Shown: piece by piece, positions 1-9,800 of the stretch
How the letters are laid out: the number at the start of each line of letters is the position of its first letter
How positions within the stretch are numbered: position 1 is the first letter of the stretch
Origin: Hyphomicrobiales bacterium
Lineage (GTDB): Bacteria; Pseudomonadota; Alphaproteobacteria; Rhizobiales; Rhizobiaceae
Length of the DNA: 64,000 nucleotides
Assembly: GCA_900469445.1 (NCBI GenBank)
Contig: UBXM01000006.1
Location: 310,001 to 374,000, forward strand
Reading direction: 5' to 3'
The notes under the pieces: model-generated
Database searches by the model: none
What the model was told of the DNA's origin: nothing
Seen by the model: only the letters and a program-made list of their open reading frames with translations
Program-made: the position numbers and the translations under genes

Positions 1-3000
1 TCGGAAATCCAATAGTTGACGACGAAGTCGAGCGGCAAATCCAGCTGATCAGGCGAGGGCGGTTCTTCACTGGGGCCAAAACAAAAGCGCTTACCGAGAA
101 GTTGTTGAACGATCTCAATGCTGGAATCCTTTCGGCATCAAGTTCGATTGTTAAAGCCAGAGGCCTAGCATTTTGCGCAAGAATGCTTTGCGCCGACGAG
201 GCCTCGAGAAAGCTTTGCTGGTCCATACTAGGCGACGCCGAGCGATATGGGGCTGATCTTGATGAAATTAAGATCGCTCATGCGTGTTTGATCGCTGGAG
301 ACGGGAATGTGGACGGTGCTTTGGCAACATTGTCCGCGGTAGATAATTTGATTTCTCGCGGGGTCGCCTTTCGCTTGATCATCACACATAGAGGTATGCA
401 GGCAGCAAAGGACTGGTTAGCTCGAGCTGGGTTACGGGAGCAGGATCTCGATGCTGAAAGCAAGTCGAGCCTTTTACAGGCCGATCTCGCTGCGATGGAT
501 TGGGATGCTGCGCTTATCAGGGTCGACGCGCTTAGCGAAGAGGAACTCGAAGACGCGCCTATTCTTCTGACCCAAGCCGCGAATACCTATGTCGCCCAAC
601 TGGTTCCTGAAGAAAACAGGGCCTTCATAATCGAGCAAATCCCACTAGAGGCGGCAGAATTCAGTCTGTCGGCTGACCGTAAGCGAGAATGGGACCGCGC
701 GGTTGAAATGCTTCGGAGGTCAGTAGCGTCTTTAAACGCCTTGGGTTTGAACGACGCTGCGAACGCGAACGAAGATTTCGCGCTGTGGCTCGATCTCAGA
801 AGCTCGGACCGCGCCGTCGCGGAACATGCTCGAAGTATTCTGGCCGACAGCATCAGATCTGACCGAAAGACATTGTTGCGACGCCTTCATTTGGTGATCA
901 GTTTTCGCCTACCATTCGACTTTGGATCCGTCAAAGAACAAATAGACAGAGAAACAGCGCTATCAGGTGGAAAGTCCTTCGAGGCCGCGCTGGCGCGCTT
1001 GGCTCTTATGTTCGCAATACGCGCGCCGAACGATGCCGCAGAGTATCTGATGCTCCACCGCGCACAAATCTCTCAGATCTTAAGTGAAAGAGCGATTTTA
1101 AGTTTTGAGATTCAGCTGCGAGCGAGGGCTGGACAAACCGAAAGCGCAGCTGATCTCCTGAAGAAGCTGAAATTAACCGGGATCGGCAAAGACGAAGAGC
1201 AAAAGCTGGATAGCGTAATCCAAGAGGCCTCCGGAGCAGATCCGGTCGAGATGCGGCGTCGATCCTTCGAAGAGACAGGGGGCATTGTTGATCTCTCAAA
1301 TCTCGTTGCTGCTCTCGAGCTGGTCGGAGATACGAATGGTCTAATCCCGTACGCTGATGAGCTTTTTAATAGAACCAAAGATGTTCGCGATGGCGAACGT
1401 CTGGTTGCCGCTTATGTTGCAATCAAAGATTACCAGGCGATCTTGGACTTCTTTGCTGAGAACCCTTCTTATGAGAGCCTATCGCCGCAGCTTATCTGTT
1501 CTCGGGCTTGGGCGTTGCGCGAGGCCGGGAATTTGGTCGAGGCAAAGAGTATCCTTGAGCCGCTTCTGAACGGAGCCAATCGAGCGATAAGAGATTTGCA
1601 CGTCGAGATTGGGGTAGCCTCAGGAGACTGGGAAGCCCTCACGACCTTCGTCGAAGCTGAGTGGTCGGAGCGATCTAAAAGATCCGCGGAAGAACTCCTT
1701 CGAGGGGCAGAATTGGCGTTCAGACTCAATCTGCAACGAGCGAAGCCGCTTGCCATCGCTGCCGCTGAAATGGGCAGCGATAATCCCCTTATTCTTTCTG
1801 GCTGCTATTTTCTAGCAGCGAAGGCCGGATGGGAGCGTGACCCCGAAACGTCGTCGTGGCTTCCGCGCGCTGCAGCACTATCGAAAGATAAGGGACCGAT
1901 ACAACGATTTTCAATCCGCGAATTTTTAGAGATGAAGCCGGAATGGGACGCACGGCAGCATGAGACGTGGCAGCAGATGCTGAAAGGCGAGATGCCCCTG
2001 TTTGCTGCTGCGTTAGGATCTAACCGTGCCCTCTCATCTCTGACCCTGCTAAACGCGATAGCTAATATTTCTGAGAGAGATGTCAGGAAACGAGGAGCAA
2101 TCTTTGCTTTCGCAGGATCGCGTAAGATTACTGACATCACGGCGAAGGTTGTGGCAATGGACGTCACCTCGGCGTTCAATCTCTCGTTCCTCGGACTGCT
2201 AGGCGAAGCTCTTGCTCATTTCGATAAGGTAATCCTTCCGTACGGGACATTTACCTGGCTCTGGAACGAGGCAGGACGCGTAGCGTTTCATCAACCCAAC
2301 CGAATTCGTGATGCCGAAGCTTTAGCGCTTCTCTCAGCTCGTCGGGCAGTGGAGCAGTTCGATCCTACGATCGCTTTGGATCCGTTATTGGCTTCCGAGA
2401 TCGGTGATGACCTCGCCGAAATGCTGGCACATGCGAAGGCCGACCTTGGGCAGGTTAGTGTGGTCCGGTCTGGGCCAATTCATCAAGTTGGATCGTTGAT
2501 GGAAGTTGAGGCCGACATTAAGGACCATCGATACCTATTATCGGGGTGCAAAGATGTCATCGATGCCCTTTTGAAAGGCGGACGGATAACTACGGAAGCC
2601 GCGGCAAGTGCTTTAAGTTACATCGCCCTTCACGAGCAAACTTGGGGTCGAGGAGACCCTCTCGTACTCGGACAAAAACTCTATCTGGATGACCTCACCG
2701 TTTCCACCTTCCAGCATCTCCAGATACTTGAGCTTGTTGCGGCCAACTTCCATTGCATTGTGCCGAAGATCGGATCCCGCTTGAGTGAAAATCTTCTGGA
2801 GTATCAGGGCCTGACAAACAGCGTGGCGAAGCACCTCGCAGATGTCAGAGAGATTCTGAGGCAGGGTGTCGAAGGCGGTAAAGTTGTTGTTGGTCCTCGC
2901 GGAGTAGAACCTTTAGCTGATGACGAACGCTTAAACCGTTCTGAGCCGACAATAGAATTGCTGACGCTTCCCAGTGCAGTTGAAGCGATTTTGGTTGATG

Positions 3001-3671
3001 ACCGGTCTATAAATAGGTTTCCGGAGGTCAGCGATGAGCACGCGTCTGTCCCGACGTGCACAACGCTAGATCTGCTGCAGACGTTGCGATCTTCCAAAGC
3101 TATCAGCCTCCAGCAACATCGAGAGAGCATTACGAAGCTAAGGCAGGCGGGGTACCTGTTCATTCCCGTGGAAGCTGAGGAGCTGGCTGAGCACCTTGCG
3201 GCGTCACAGATATACGACACGCGTAGGGAGTCTGCGGAGCTTAGAGCTATCAGGGAAAGTGTGGTCAAAGCGCGTACGATGAACGCACTACAGCCTGGCG
3301 AGATTTATTGGCTTGAGAGCTTATCGCAATCAGCACTCAGCCTGGCATGCGCCCAATTGCTGATATCTGATACACCCGAGGGTCTCACGCGGGCCGACTA
3401 CCTTTGGGATATGGTCGGCGCTGGTGGATGGGCTCACAACTTCAGAGGCGACCCGCTCGCCTTCTCTCAGTTGTATCGACAACAGATACTCTTGCTAATC
3501 ATATCTGCCGCGAGAGGCGGAATTAGCGGCGCAAAAATAAGGGTGTGGCTCGACGAAATCCTTGTCGGCCTGAAGGCGGTAAATCCCGCCCTGTATACTG
3601 AAGTCGTGCTGATGGCTGAACAGCTAATCTATAACTACGCGAAGTCCGAGACAGAGGCCGATAGTGCATGA
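1..3671 (+). CDS. Large helical-repeat protein with PIN-nuclease-like region (5' end outside window)
   Basis: The reading frame is open from base 3 through the left edge, so the true start lies upstream; the first in-window start-like codon (TTG at 102) is not a convincing start. The roughly 1,220 visible residues are mostly amphipathic helices resembling TPR/alpha-solenoid repeats. Around 2,090-2,300 a hydrophobic strand ending in AMDVTS (Asp codon 2160-2162) is followed by a helical stretch and then LWNE (Glu codon 2268-2270). Near 2,680-2,700 comes LYLDDLTVS (Asp codons 2688-2693). This spacing of acidic residues on hydrophobic strands resembles a PIN-type RNase fold interrupted or followed by helices. 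Large TPR-PIN proteins are known from bacterial defence contexts. The stop overlaps the next ATG by four bases (ATGA), so the two genes are translationally coupled. PIN assignment is by motif only; catalytic activity and the N-terminal domain are unknown. Confidence 0.75.
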   Translation, partial: GNPIVDDEVERQIQLIRRGRFFTGAKTKALTEKLLNDLNAGILSASSSIVKARGLAFCARMLCADEASRKLCWSILGDAERYGADLDEIKIAHACLIAGDGNVDGALATLSAVDNLISRGVAFRLIITHRGMQAAKDWLARAGLREQDLDAESKSSLLQADLAAMDWDAALIRVDALSEEELEDAPILLTQAANTYVAQLVPEENRAFIIEQIPLEAAEFSLSADRKREWDRAVEMLRRSVASLNALGLNDAANANEDFALWLDLRSSDRAVAEHARSILADSIRSDRKTLLRRLHLVISFRLPFDFGSVKEQIDRETALSGGKSFEAALARLALMFAIRAPNDAAEYLMLHRAQISQILSERAILSFEIQLRARAGQTESAADLLKKLKLTGIGKDEEQKLDSVIQEASGADPVEMRRRSFEETGGIVDLSNLVAALELVGDTNGLIPYADELFNRTKDVRDGERLVAAYVAIKDYQAILDFFAENPSYESLSPQLICSRAWALREAGNLVEAKSILEPLLNGANRAIRDLHVEIGVASGDWEALTTFVEAEWSERSKRSAEELLRGAELAFRLNLQRAKPLAIAAAEMGSDNPLILSGCYFLAAKAGWERDPETSSWLPRAAALSKDKGPIQRFSIREFLEMKPEWDARQHETWQQMLKGEMPLFAAALGSNRALSSLTLLNAIANISERDVRKRGAIFAFAGSRKITDITAKVVAMDVTSAFNLSFLGLLGEALAHFDKVILPYGTFTWLWNEAGRVAFHQPNRIRDAEALALLSARRAVEQFDPTIALDPLLASEIGDDLAEMLAHAKADLGQVSVVRSGPIHQVGSLMEVEADIKDHRYLLSGCKDVIDALLKGGRITTEAAASALSYIALHEQTWGRGDPLVLGQKLYLDDLTVSTFQHLQILELVAANFHCIVPKIGSRLSENLLEYQGLTNSVAKHLADVREILRQGVEGGKVVVGPRGVEPLADDERLNRSEPTIELLTLPSAVEAILVDDRSINRFPEVSDEHASVPTCTTLDLLQTLRSSKAISLQQHRESITKLRQAGYLFIPVEAEELAEHLAASQIYDTRRESAELRAIRESVVKARTMNALQPGEIYWLESLSQSALSLACAQLLISDTPEGLTRADYLWDMVGAGGWAHNFRGDPLAFSQLYRQQILLLIISAARGGISGAKIRVWLDEILVGLKAVNPALYTEVVLMAEQLIYNYAKSETEADSA

Positions 3672-5569
3672 CCCAACGGGAAGCCGGGCTGGCAGCTCTA
3701 AACGCATTGCCTGATTCATTGCGAAACGATTTGACAACGCTTGCTTCATTTCGTGAGTGGCTAGGGCATAGACCTGACTATGCGCTTAACTTTCCAGGTT
3801 CGCAGAGCGACACCTCGCGTAGGGCATTATGTGAGGTCGTGCGAAATGCAATGTCCTCGTCAGAGATCGGCCACCATGACGTTCCCGATCTCAATGGAAA
3901 CTTCTGGCAAATTGAGGTGTTCCCAGGCGAGATTTCGCGACGTGTGAAGCTTCACCCACCAGGCGGACCACTTGAGCTTCCTCATGCTTACGTCTTCTCA
4001 GGTAGTCGGGACGAACGTCTTGCAGGCTTCGGCTCTGAAGCCAAAGCTCTTCGTCTCGACCGAGAATCCATGGAACGATTGTCCCGAGAACTGGAAGACG
4101 GGCCTTTCGACGAACACCAGTTTACGCTTCTTCATGAAGATCTAGCAGCGGTACCCGACGTGGTGCGGGCGAGTATCGCCGAGAGCTTGCTCGACCGTGA
4201 CATGCGCATCGACATCCTCGTCCCAGAGGATGACAGGTATTACGTTCGCTTGATCGGAACGCCATCGCCTCCCTCTGATTTCGATGGATATATCAAGTGG
4301 TTCAGTGGCCAACTTATAGATATCGATTCGTTCGATCCATCTTTGCTCCATCTCTGCGTAACACCATCACTGACGCGCTTAATCGCGAAAAAGATAACAG
4401 GAGAGCAGCTGGATGAGTGCTGTGCGTTCGCCATCAATGCTGGAATAATCCCGCGCCTGGCGACGATCGAGATTGCCTTGCATGCTCCGGAAAATGTGGG
4501 CCTAATAGTAACCCCGTCGATTGCGGAACTGGCCTCGTCACTCATAGATGCCGATCCCGCCGCACCCGGTAATCTGTTCGAGCAATATGTCACACTGACT
4601 TGTTTCGTATTGTCGCGCTTTGCAGGCAACCACCAACTTGCCGACATGCCAGCTTATGTCCGCAGGCTTGCTGGTTTTGCGCACGCGTCGCTGCTTGAGG
4701 TGAGTTTTGCGGACGCCGGGATTGACCTCGCGTCACTCGATTTTCGGGAGGTAACCAGCGACGCCGCTCTGTACTTCGGCTCCATGGCCGATTTTCGCGA
4801 GCAGAACAGGTGGCACGCTGATCACCTGAATCCCTCAGAAGTACAGAGGTGGATCAAGAAGCGGCTGTTGCAAGCTGCCTTGCGTCGAGATCCAACGCCA
4901 TTGCAGAAGATAATATCGCAAAAGATTGTCCCCACGGAAAACTCGGAGAATACGTCGGTTTGGAATATCTGTAGCCCGGATCCCATTGTCCCGACATCAG
5001 AGATGATAGACCTGCCACAGAGTTTCAGCGATGGCGTGCGCCAAGCGCTGAGCAACAGACCACTGAGTGTCGGCTCCTTCACACCTTTCATTTGGTACGC
5101 GGAGACGGGGTGGGTGGATCGTGGATTGGCAGATGATGTGGCGAGCGCATTGGCCGATACGAGATACACTATCGCGGGATCGGACAAACCTTCTGCGGCC
5201 TTTTCTCTTCTTCAGGGACTGGCCTATGGTGCCGCTGTCGCGAGAAGTGAGAAGCTTGCGCACGGCGTGAATATTTTGGCTCGAAATTTCAGAAGCCTTT
5301 TCAGGAAGCTAAACTTCGAACAAGAAATTCGCTTGGCATTGGTCAGTGCGGCTTGGACGCTGGATCCCGATGACTGGGCAGCGTTCGCGGAGGCGTGGTT
5401 TTGGGATCTTGCGCATACGGACCTTACCTCAACCGAGGCATTGCAATTCAGGATGGCTATCAAGCAACTTGGGTCTATAGCGCCCGCCTTTGCTAAGATC
5501 GGTTCACGTCTAGACGCGATTTTGGACGCCGCCTCCTGGCTTCCGGACGAGCCGAAAAGTCACTTTTGA
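3668..5569 (+). CDS. Unrecognised 633-aa protein coupled to the TPR/PIN-like gene
   Basis: I do not recognise this family. The ATG overlaps the upstream stop in an ATGA junction, so it is probably co-translated with the PIN-like protein and works with it. No signal peptide or membrane segment is visible, which suggests a cytoplasmic protein. The first ~160 residues are mixed alpha/beta (WQIEVFPGE, then a Pro-rich strand LHPPGGPLELP). The rest is mainly helical with many Trp and Phe near the end (WAAFAEAWFWDLAH). No Walker, HD, HNH or PD-(D/E)XK motif is evident, so it may be a regulator, sensor or scaffold rather than an enzyme. After the stop, another frame (GCC GAA AAG at about 5557) stays open for about 40 codons with protein-like composition, so a C-terminal frameshift or an old longer form is possible but unproven. 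Confidence 0.75.
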   Translation: MTQREAGLAALNALPDSLRNDLTTLASFREWLGHRPDYALNFPGSQSDTSRRALCEVVRNAMSSSEIGHHDVPDLNGNFWQIEVFPGEISRRVKLHPPGGPLELPHAYVFSGSRDERLAGFGSEAKALRLDRESMERLSRELEDGPFDEHQFTLLHEDLAAVPDVVRASIAESLLDRDMRIDILVPEDDRYYVRLIGTPSPPSDFDGYIKWFSGQLIDIDSFDPSLLHLCVTPSLTRLIAKKITGEQLDECCAFAINAGIIPRLATIEIALHAPENVGLIVTPSIAELASSLIDADPAAPGNLFEQYVTLTCFVLSRFAGNHQLADMPAYVRRLAGFAHASLLEVSFADAGIDLASLDFREVTSDAALYFGSMADFREQNRWHADHLNPSEVQRWIKKRLLQAALRRDPTPLQKIISQKIVPTENSENTSVWNICSPDPIVPTSEMIDLPQSFSDGVRQALSNRPLSVGSFTPFIWYAETGWVDRGLADDVASALADTRYTIAGSDKPSAAFSLLQGLAYGAAVARSEKLAHGVNILARNFRSLFRKLNFEQEIRLALVSAAWTLDPDDWAAFAEAWFWDLAHTDLTSTEALQFRMAIKQLGSIAPAFAKIGSRLDAILDAASWLPDEPKSHF

Positions 5570-5832
5570 TTCGTAATGCTATTGCACTGAAAGGAACATC
5601 ATACACGCCGGAGAGCATTGAGCCATGGGTCAAGGGGCAGTCGATGAGCTGGTCTCGGGATAGCCGATAAACTCTCGGAAACGCGGGTCTTGCCGGGCCC
5701 ACCGGTCTTTATTTGAGATAATCCGACGCGAGCCACATCATTCGGGCGATTACAATGTTTTGGTGCCGCGCTGTTACAATACTTTGATGCTTTTGCAAGA
5801 AAGTAGAATTCTGCGGCTCGCCAGATCTTTGA

Positions 5833-6573
5833 TTAGGACGGCGGCTGGACTACGTTGACAGACACGACAATCTCGGAAGTATTCCTCGACGCATCCGTGG
5901 CTCTCAAAGCGATGGTGTAATTGCCCTGGGCTGCGGGCGTGCCACCGATTGTACCTCTTGCTGGATCCAGCTGAAGCCAGTCATCCCCGCTAATGCGCGT
6001 CACCGTTACCTCACCGCCAGCATCATCCGCGCGGATCGTAGCCTCGAAATATTGTCCGACGGTAGCGGTGTGGATTGTGGAGCCGTACCACGTCGGGGAG
6101 ACGGTATCGCGCGGCATTATACGGATGAAAGTAGTCGTCTTGAGGCCAGAGGGATTGGTCGCACTGAATAAAACGCTCTTGGAGCCAACGGTACCTTTCG
6201 GTGGCCTCGCGGTAATGAGCCCGTCGGCGTAGCTCACCCACGTCGGTGCCGCACCTTCTATGGCGTACGTCACCTTGCCAGAATCGTCGTGCGCTGTAAG
6301 CGGTAACGTTTCAATCGTCCCGGTCTCAACAACCCAAGACGGATATGACATATCAAATATCGGTGGTTTTGCCGGGACGGGCTCTTCCGGAGTTTCAGGG
6401 ACGGATGGTACTTCAATCTCCGGCGGCACATTCGGCTCCCCCGGAGCTGTCGGGTTCGTAGGCGCGCCGACGACTTGAAGCGTACCCGGTTGCGCTCTGA
6501 AATATATCTCTTGGCTGACGGCGGAAGTGGCGGGTAGGGCGAGGATTAGAGCGCCGAGGTAACGTAATTTCAT
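5833..6573 (-). CDS. Small secreted protein with two Ig-like (He_PIG type) domains
   Basis: A 246-aa protein starting with a clear Sec signal peptide (basic n-region MKLR, hydrophobic core LGALILALPA, likely cleavage after SAVSQ). A Pro/Glu-rich spacer follows at roughly residues 35-75 (EVPSVPETPEEPVPAKPP). Two putative-Ig beta-sandwich domains come next. The second is the most typical, with GQYFEATIRADD, then DWLQLDPARGTIGGTPA and NYTIALRATDAS. The ATG has a GAAGG ribosome site about nine bases upstream. It is divergent from the autotransporter gene across 241 bp, and that protein also contains He_PIG domains, so the two may share a promoter region and an extracellular role. No lipobox Cys is visible. 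Substrate or partner is unknown. Confidence 0.75.
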   Translation of the reverse strand: MKLRYLGALILALPATSAVSQEIYFRAQPGTLQVVGAPTNPTAPGEPNVPPEIEVPSVPETPEEPVPAKPPIFDMSYPSWVVETGTIETLPLTAHDDSGKVTYAIEGAAPTWVSYADGLITARPPKGTVGSKSVLFSATNPSGLKTTTFIRIMPRDTVSPTWYGSTIHTATVGQYFEATIRADDAGGEVTVTRISGDDWLQLDPARGTIGGTPAAQGNYTIALRATDASRNTSEIVVSVNVVQPPS

Positions 6574-6814
6574 TTTGATGCCTTCGGAATTGATCTTCGA
6601 TTATAGGCATCGATTTTTGTGAGAGAGAAACGCCGGCGAAAATAAGAGCGGCTGCGCCCGAAAACTTAAAGACACAGAAAAGCCGCAAAATATCAAAGAT
6701 GATATTTAGTAGCTTTTTCTTCTATGCGACGCTGCTAATGGCATGGTGGGGGCTAAGTCGGATTCGTACACCGAAATCGGCTCCTATTGTTTTGTCATTC
6801 AATAGCGATGCCCG

Positions 6815-9800
6815 ATGCTCCATTTTTTTGTGCTTACTGCCATAACGGTAACAGTCGTCCTGTCTTCTCTTCGCATTTTTGGGCGAAAGCAGCCATCTAA
6901 AGGACTTTTCATCCTTGCTTTGTCGACCGCGTCAATCGCGGCGACAATATCGGATCAGGCTTACGCCGCGACCCAGTCGGCATCTTGCCAAGCCATCAAT
7001 TCCGACTGGAACGGAGGGCGGTCTATGAGCACTGTCACGGGTATCCCGGGGCAAGCAAATAACGATTACAAAGAATACAGCGACCTTGAGCCAGGAGAGA
7101 CGATCTCTTGGTCGGTCACAGCCTCAGGTACGCTTGGGAGCAATAACTACGCTAACTTTTGGGTGGCTGAACCGATCAGCGGTAAGTGGGAAGAGTTCGA
7201 TGACACGAAGACTTCCGGTCCCTTCACGCGGATCGGGTCCCGCACGCTAGCTGAAGACGAAACGACAGTCGGGCTTGAAGTCATCGTAAATTATCAGTCG
7301 TCGGATCTGCCTTCGGCAGAGGTGACGATGTCGGTAACCTGCGCCGCTGCCGACGAAGTCGATCTCCCTGTCCCATCGGATATGTCCACGACTGTCGCCT
7401 ACAACAGCACCAACAATTCGATCCCGATCGCACACACTGGTGGAACGCCGACTGCGTTGGAGATCGACACAGAGCCCACAAACGGCACCGTTGTCATCTC
7501 TGGTCTCAACCTGCGTTATACCCCTAACGCTTCCTTCTACGGAGCAGATACCTTCAAATTCAAAGCCTTGAATTCTGCAGGTGCCTCGGCTCCGGCCACC
7601 GTGTCGATCACCGTCGCTTCCCCAGTACCGGTAATTAGCAGCATAAGCCCCAACCAAGGTCCGACGACCGGAGGAACTGCAGTTACGATTTCAGGTCAAG
7701 GCCTCGGTGCTGCCACTGCTGTGTCGATCGGGGGGCAGCAAGCCTTGTTCACAGCAGCTCCCGGTCTTCACTCGGTGACCGCGACGACCCCAAGTGGATC
7801 GGCCGGATCTCGTGACGTGGTCGTCATTACTCCGGGGGGATCGGCGACCCTCGTCGGAGGTTATACATACACGGCCCCGCCAAGCCTGACCGTTTCCCCT
7901 AGCGCTGGTCAACTTCCTAGCGGTACCGTTGGTGCCTCTTACAGCCAGACATTTACGGCCTCCGGTGGCGACGGAAACTATGAGTACGTGCTGTCAGGCG
8001 ACCATCCGCCCGGCCTTTCGCTGAATCGCAGCACCGGAACTCTTTCAGGTACTCCTACGGTCAGCTACAACTTCAGCTTCACGGTCATTGCAACGGACGG
8101 CAGCGGCAGCGAAGGTCGCACTAGCTACACGCTTCCAGTTACGAAACCTGCGCCGTCAATCTCGAGCATTTCCCCGACATCCGGCCCGGTCAGCGGCGGT
8201 AGTTCGGTGACGATTACTGGCAACAATTTCGCCGAAGTGAATTCGATATCATTCGGTGATACGACGACGACCGATTTCTCAATCGAGAATGATGGACAAC
8301 GCATCGTAGTTACGACGCCAACTCATGCTGCGGGTGAAGTCGCCGTAACCGTATCGGCTCCACATGCTTATGTGATTAGAACAGGTGCGTTCACCTACAA
8401 GGCCGTCTCTTCAGACGCCAGGCTCGCCGATATATGGGTCGGTGCTGGCACCTTGAGCCCCACGTTCGACCCGCAGGTCACCAGCTACGAAGTTACACTT
8501 CCAGCTGAGACGACCGGTATCTGGATGAACGCAGCGACCGTGAGTAGTGAAGCCTGGTTCATCGCAGGTGGTGCAGAACGTCGGTCCGGCTCGTCTTGGC
8601 TTCAAAACCTGACGCTCGGAGCGAACCAGGTGCAAGTCGTCGGTTTGGCAGAGGACCGTACGACCACCAAGATCTACACCGTGACGATCACACGGGGCAG
8701 CGCCGCCGTAGAGACGTCGACCACGCTTACCGCATCTCCGAACCCGAGCTTCGTCGGGCAAAGTGTCACTCTGACTGCGACCGTTTCACCCGTTTCGCCA
8801 GCAACAGGCACCCCGATCGGTTCGGTCACTTTTTCAGGTCCTAATGGTCTGAATGAGACGGTGACCCTCGATGGCAGTGGCCGGGCCACCTTTAGCTCCA
8901 CATCGCTGGCGTCAGGCACAGTAATCGCGACTTATAACGGTGGCATTGGCTTTCTCGGGAGCTCTGCAGCCGTCGGTATAGCTATAGGCACCGCCTCGAC
9001 CACTACTTCGGTTACCGCAACACCAAATCCGTCGCTCGTCGGCCAGACCGTAACAATGACAGCGACCGTGGCTCCGGTTGCTCCCGCGACCGATATTCCG
9101 ACCGGATCGATCACTTTCACGGGGCCGAATGGGCTCAACGAGACGGTGTCCCTCGATGCATCGGGCAAGGCGACGATCAGTTCCTCGACTTTGGCGTCGG
9201 GTACGGTAACAGCCGCATACAACGGTAGCGTGGCCTTCGGCGGTAGCGTTGGAACGGCCGATATCGCCGTCGAACTGGCGGCGACCGAAACCACGATGGT
9301 CGCGAGTCCTAATCCAAGTATAATCGGCGAAACCGTTTCGGTAACTGCGACCGTTTCTTCGATTTCGCTGTCGTCGAGTGTACCTACCGGGTCCGTGACC
9401 TTTGTCGGTCCGAATGGTCTCAACGAGACCGTTTTCTTGGATGGCTCGGGGAAGGCGACACTAGGTTCTTCGACTTTGTCGTCCGGAACGATTGTCGCGA
9501 CGTATAGCGGCAATCCCGCATTCGCCAGCAGCGTCGGAACGATCGGGCTGACGGTAGGCATTCCAGCGACGGAGACGACCGTTGCGGCAACACCGAACCC
9601 GAGCGTGTTGGGCGAAGCCGTCGTGATCAAAGCCAAGGTACTAAGCATCGCACCCGCGACCGCAGTCCCGGTCGGCTCTGTCACGTTCACGGGCCCGAAT
9701 GGCCTGAACGAGACGGTAGCTCTCGATGGATCGGGCATCGCGATGCTTTCTTCATCGTCACTATCATCCGGAAAGATTACGGCTAGCTACAGCGGCAGCC

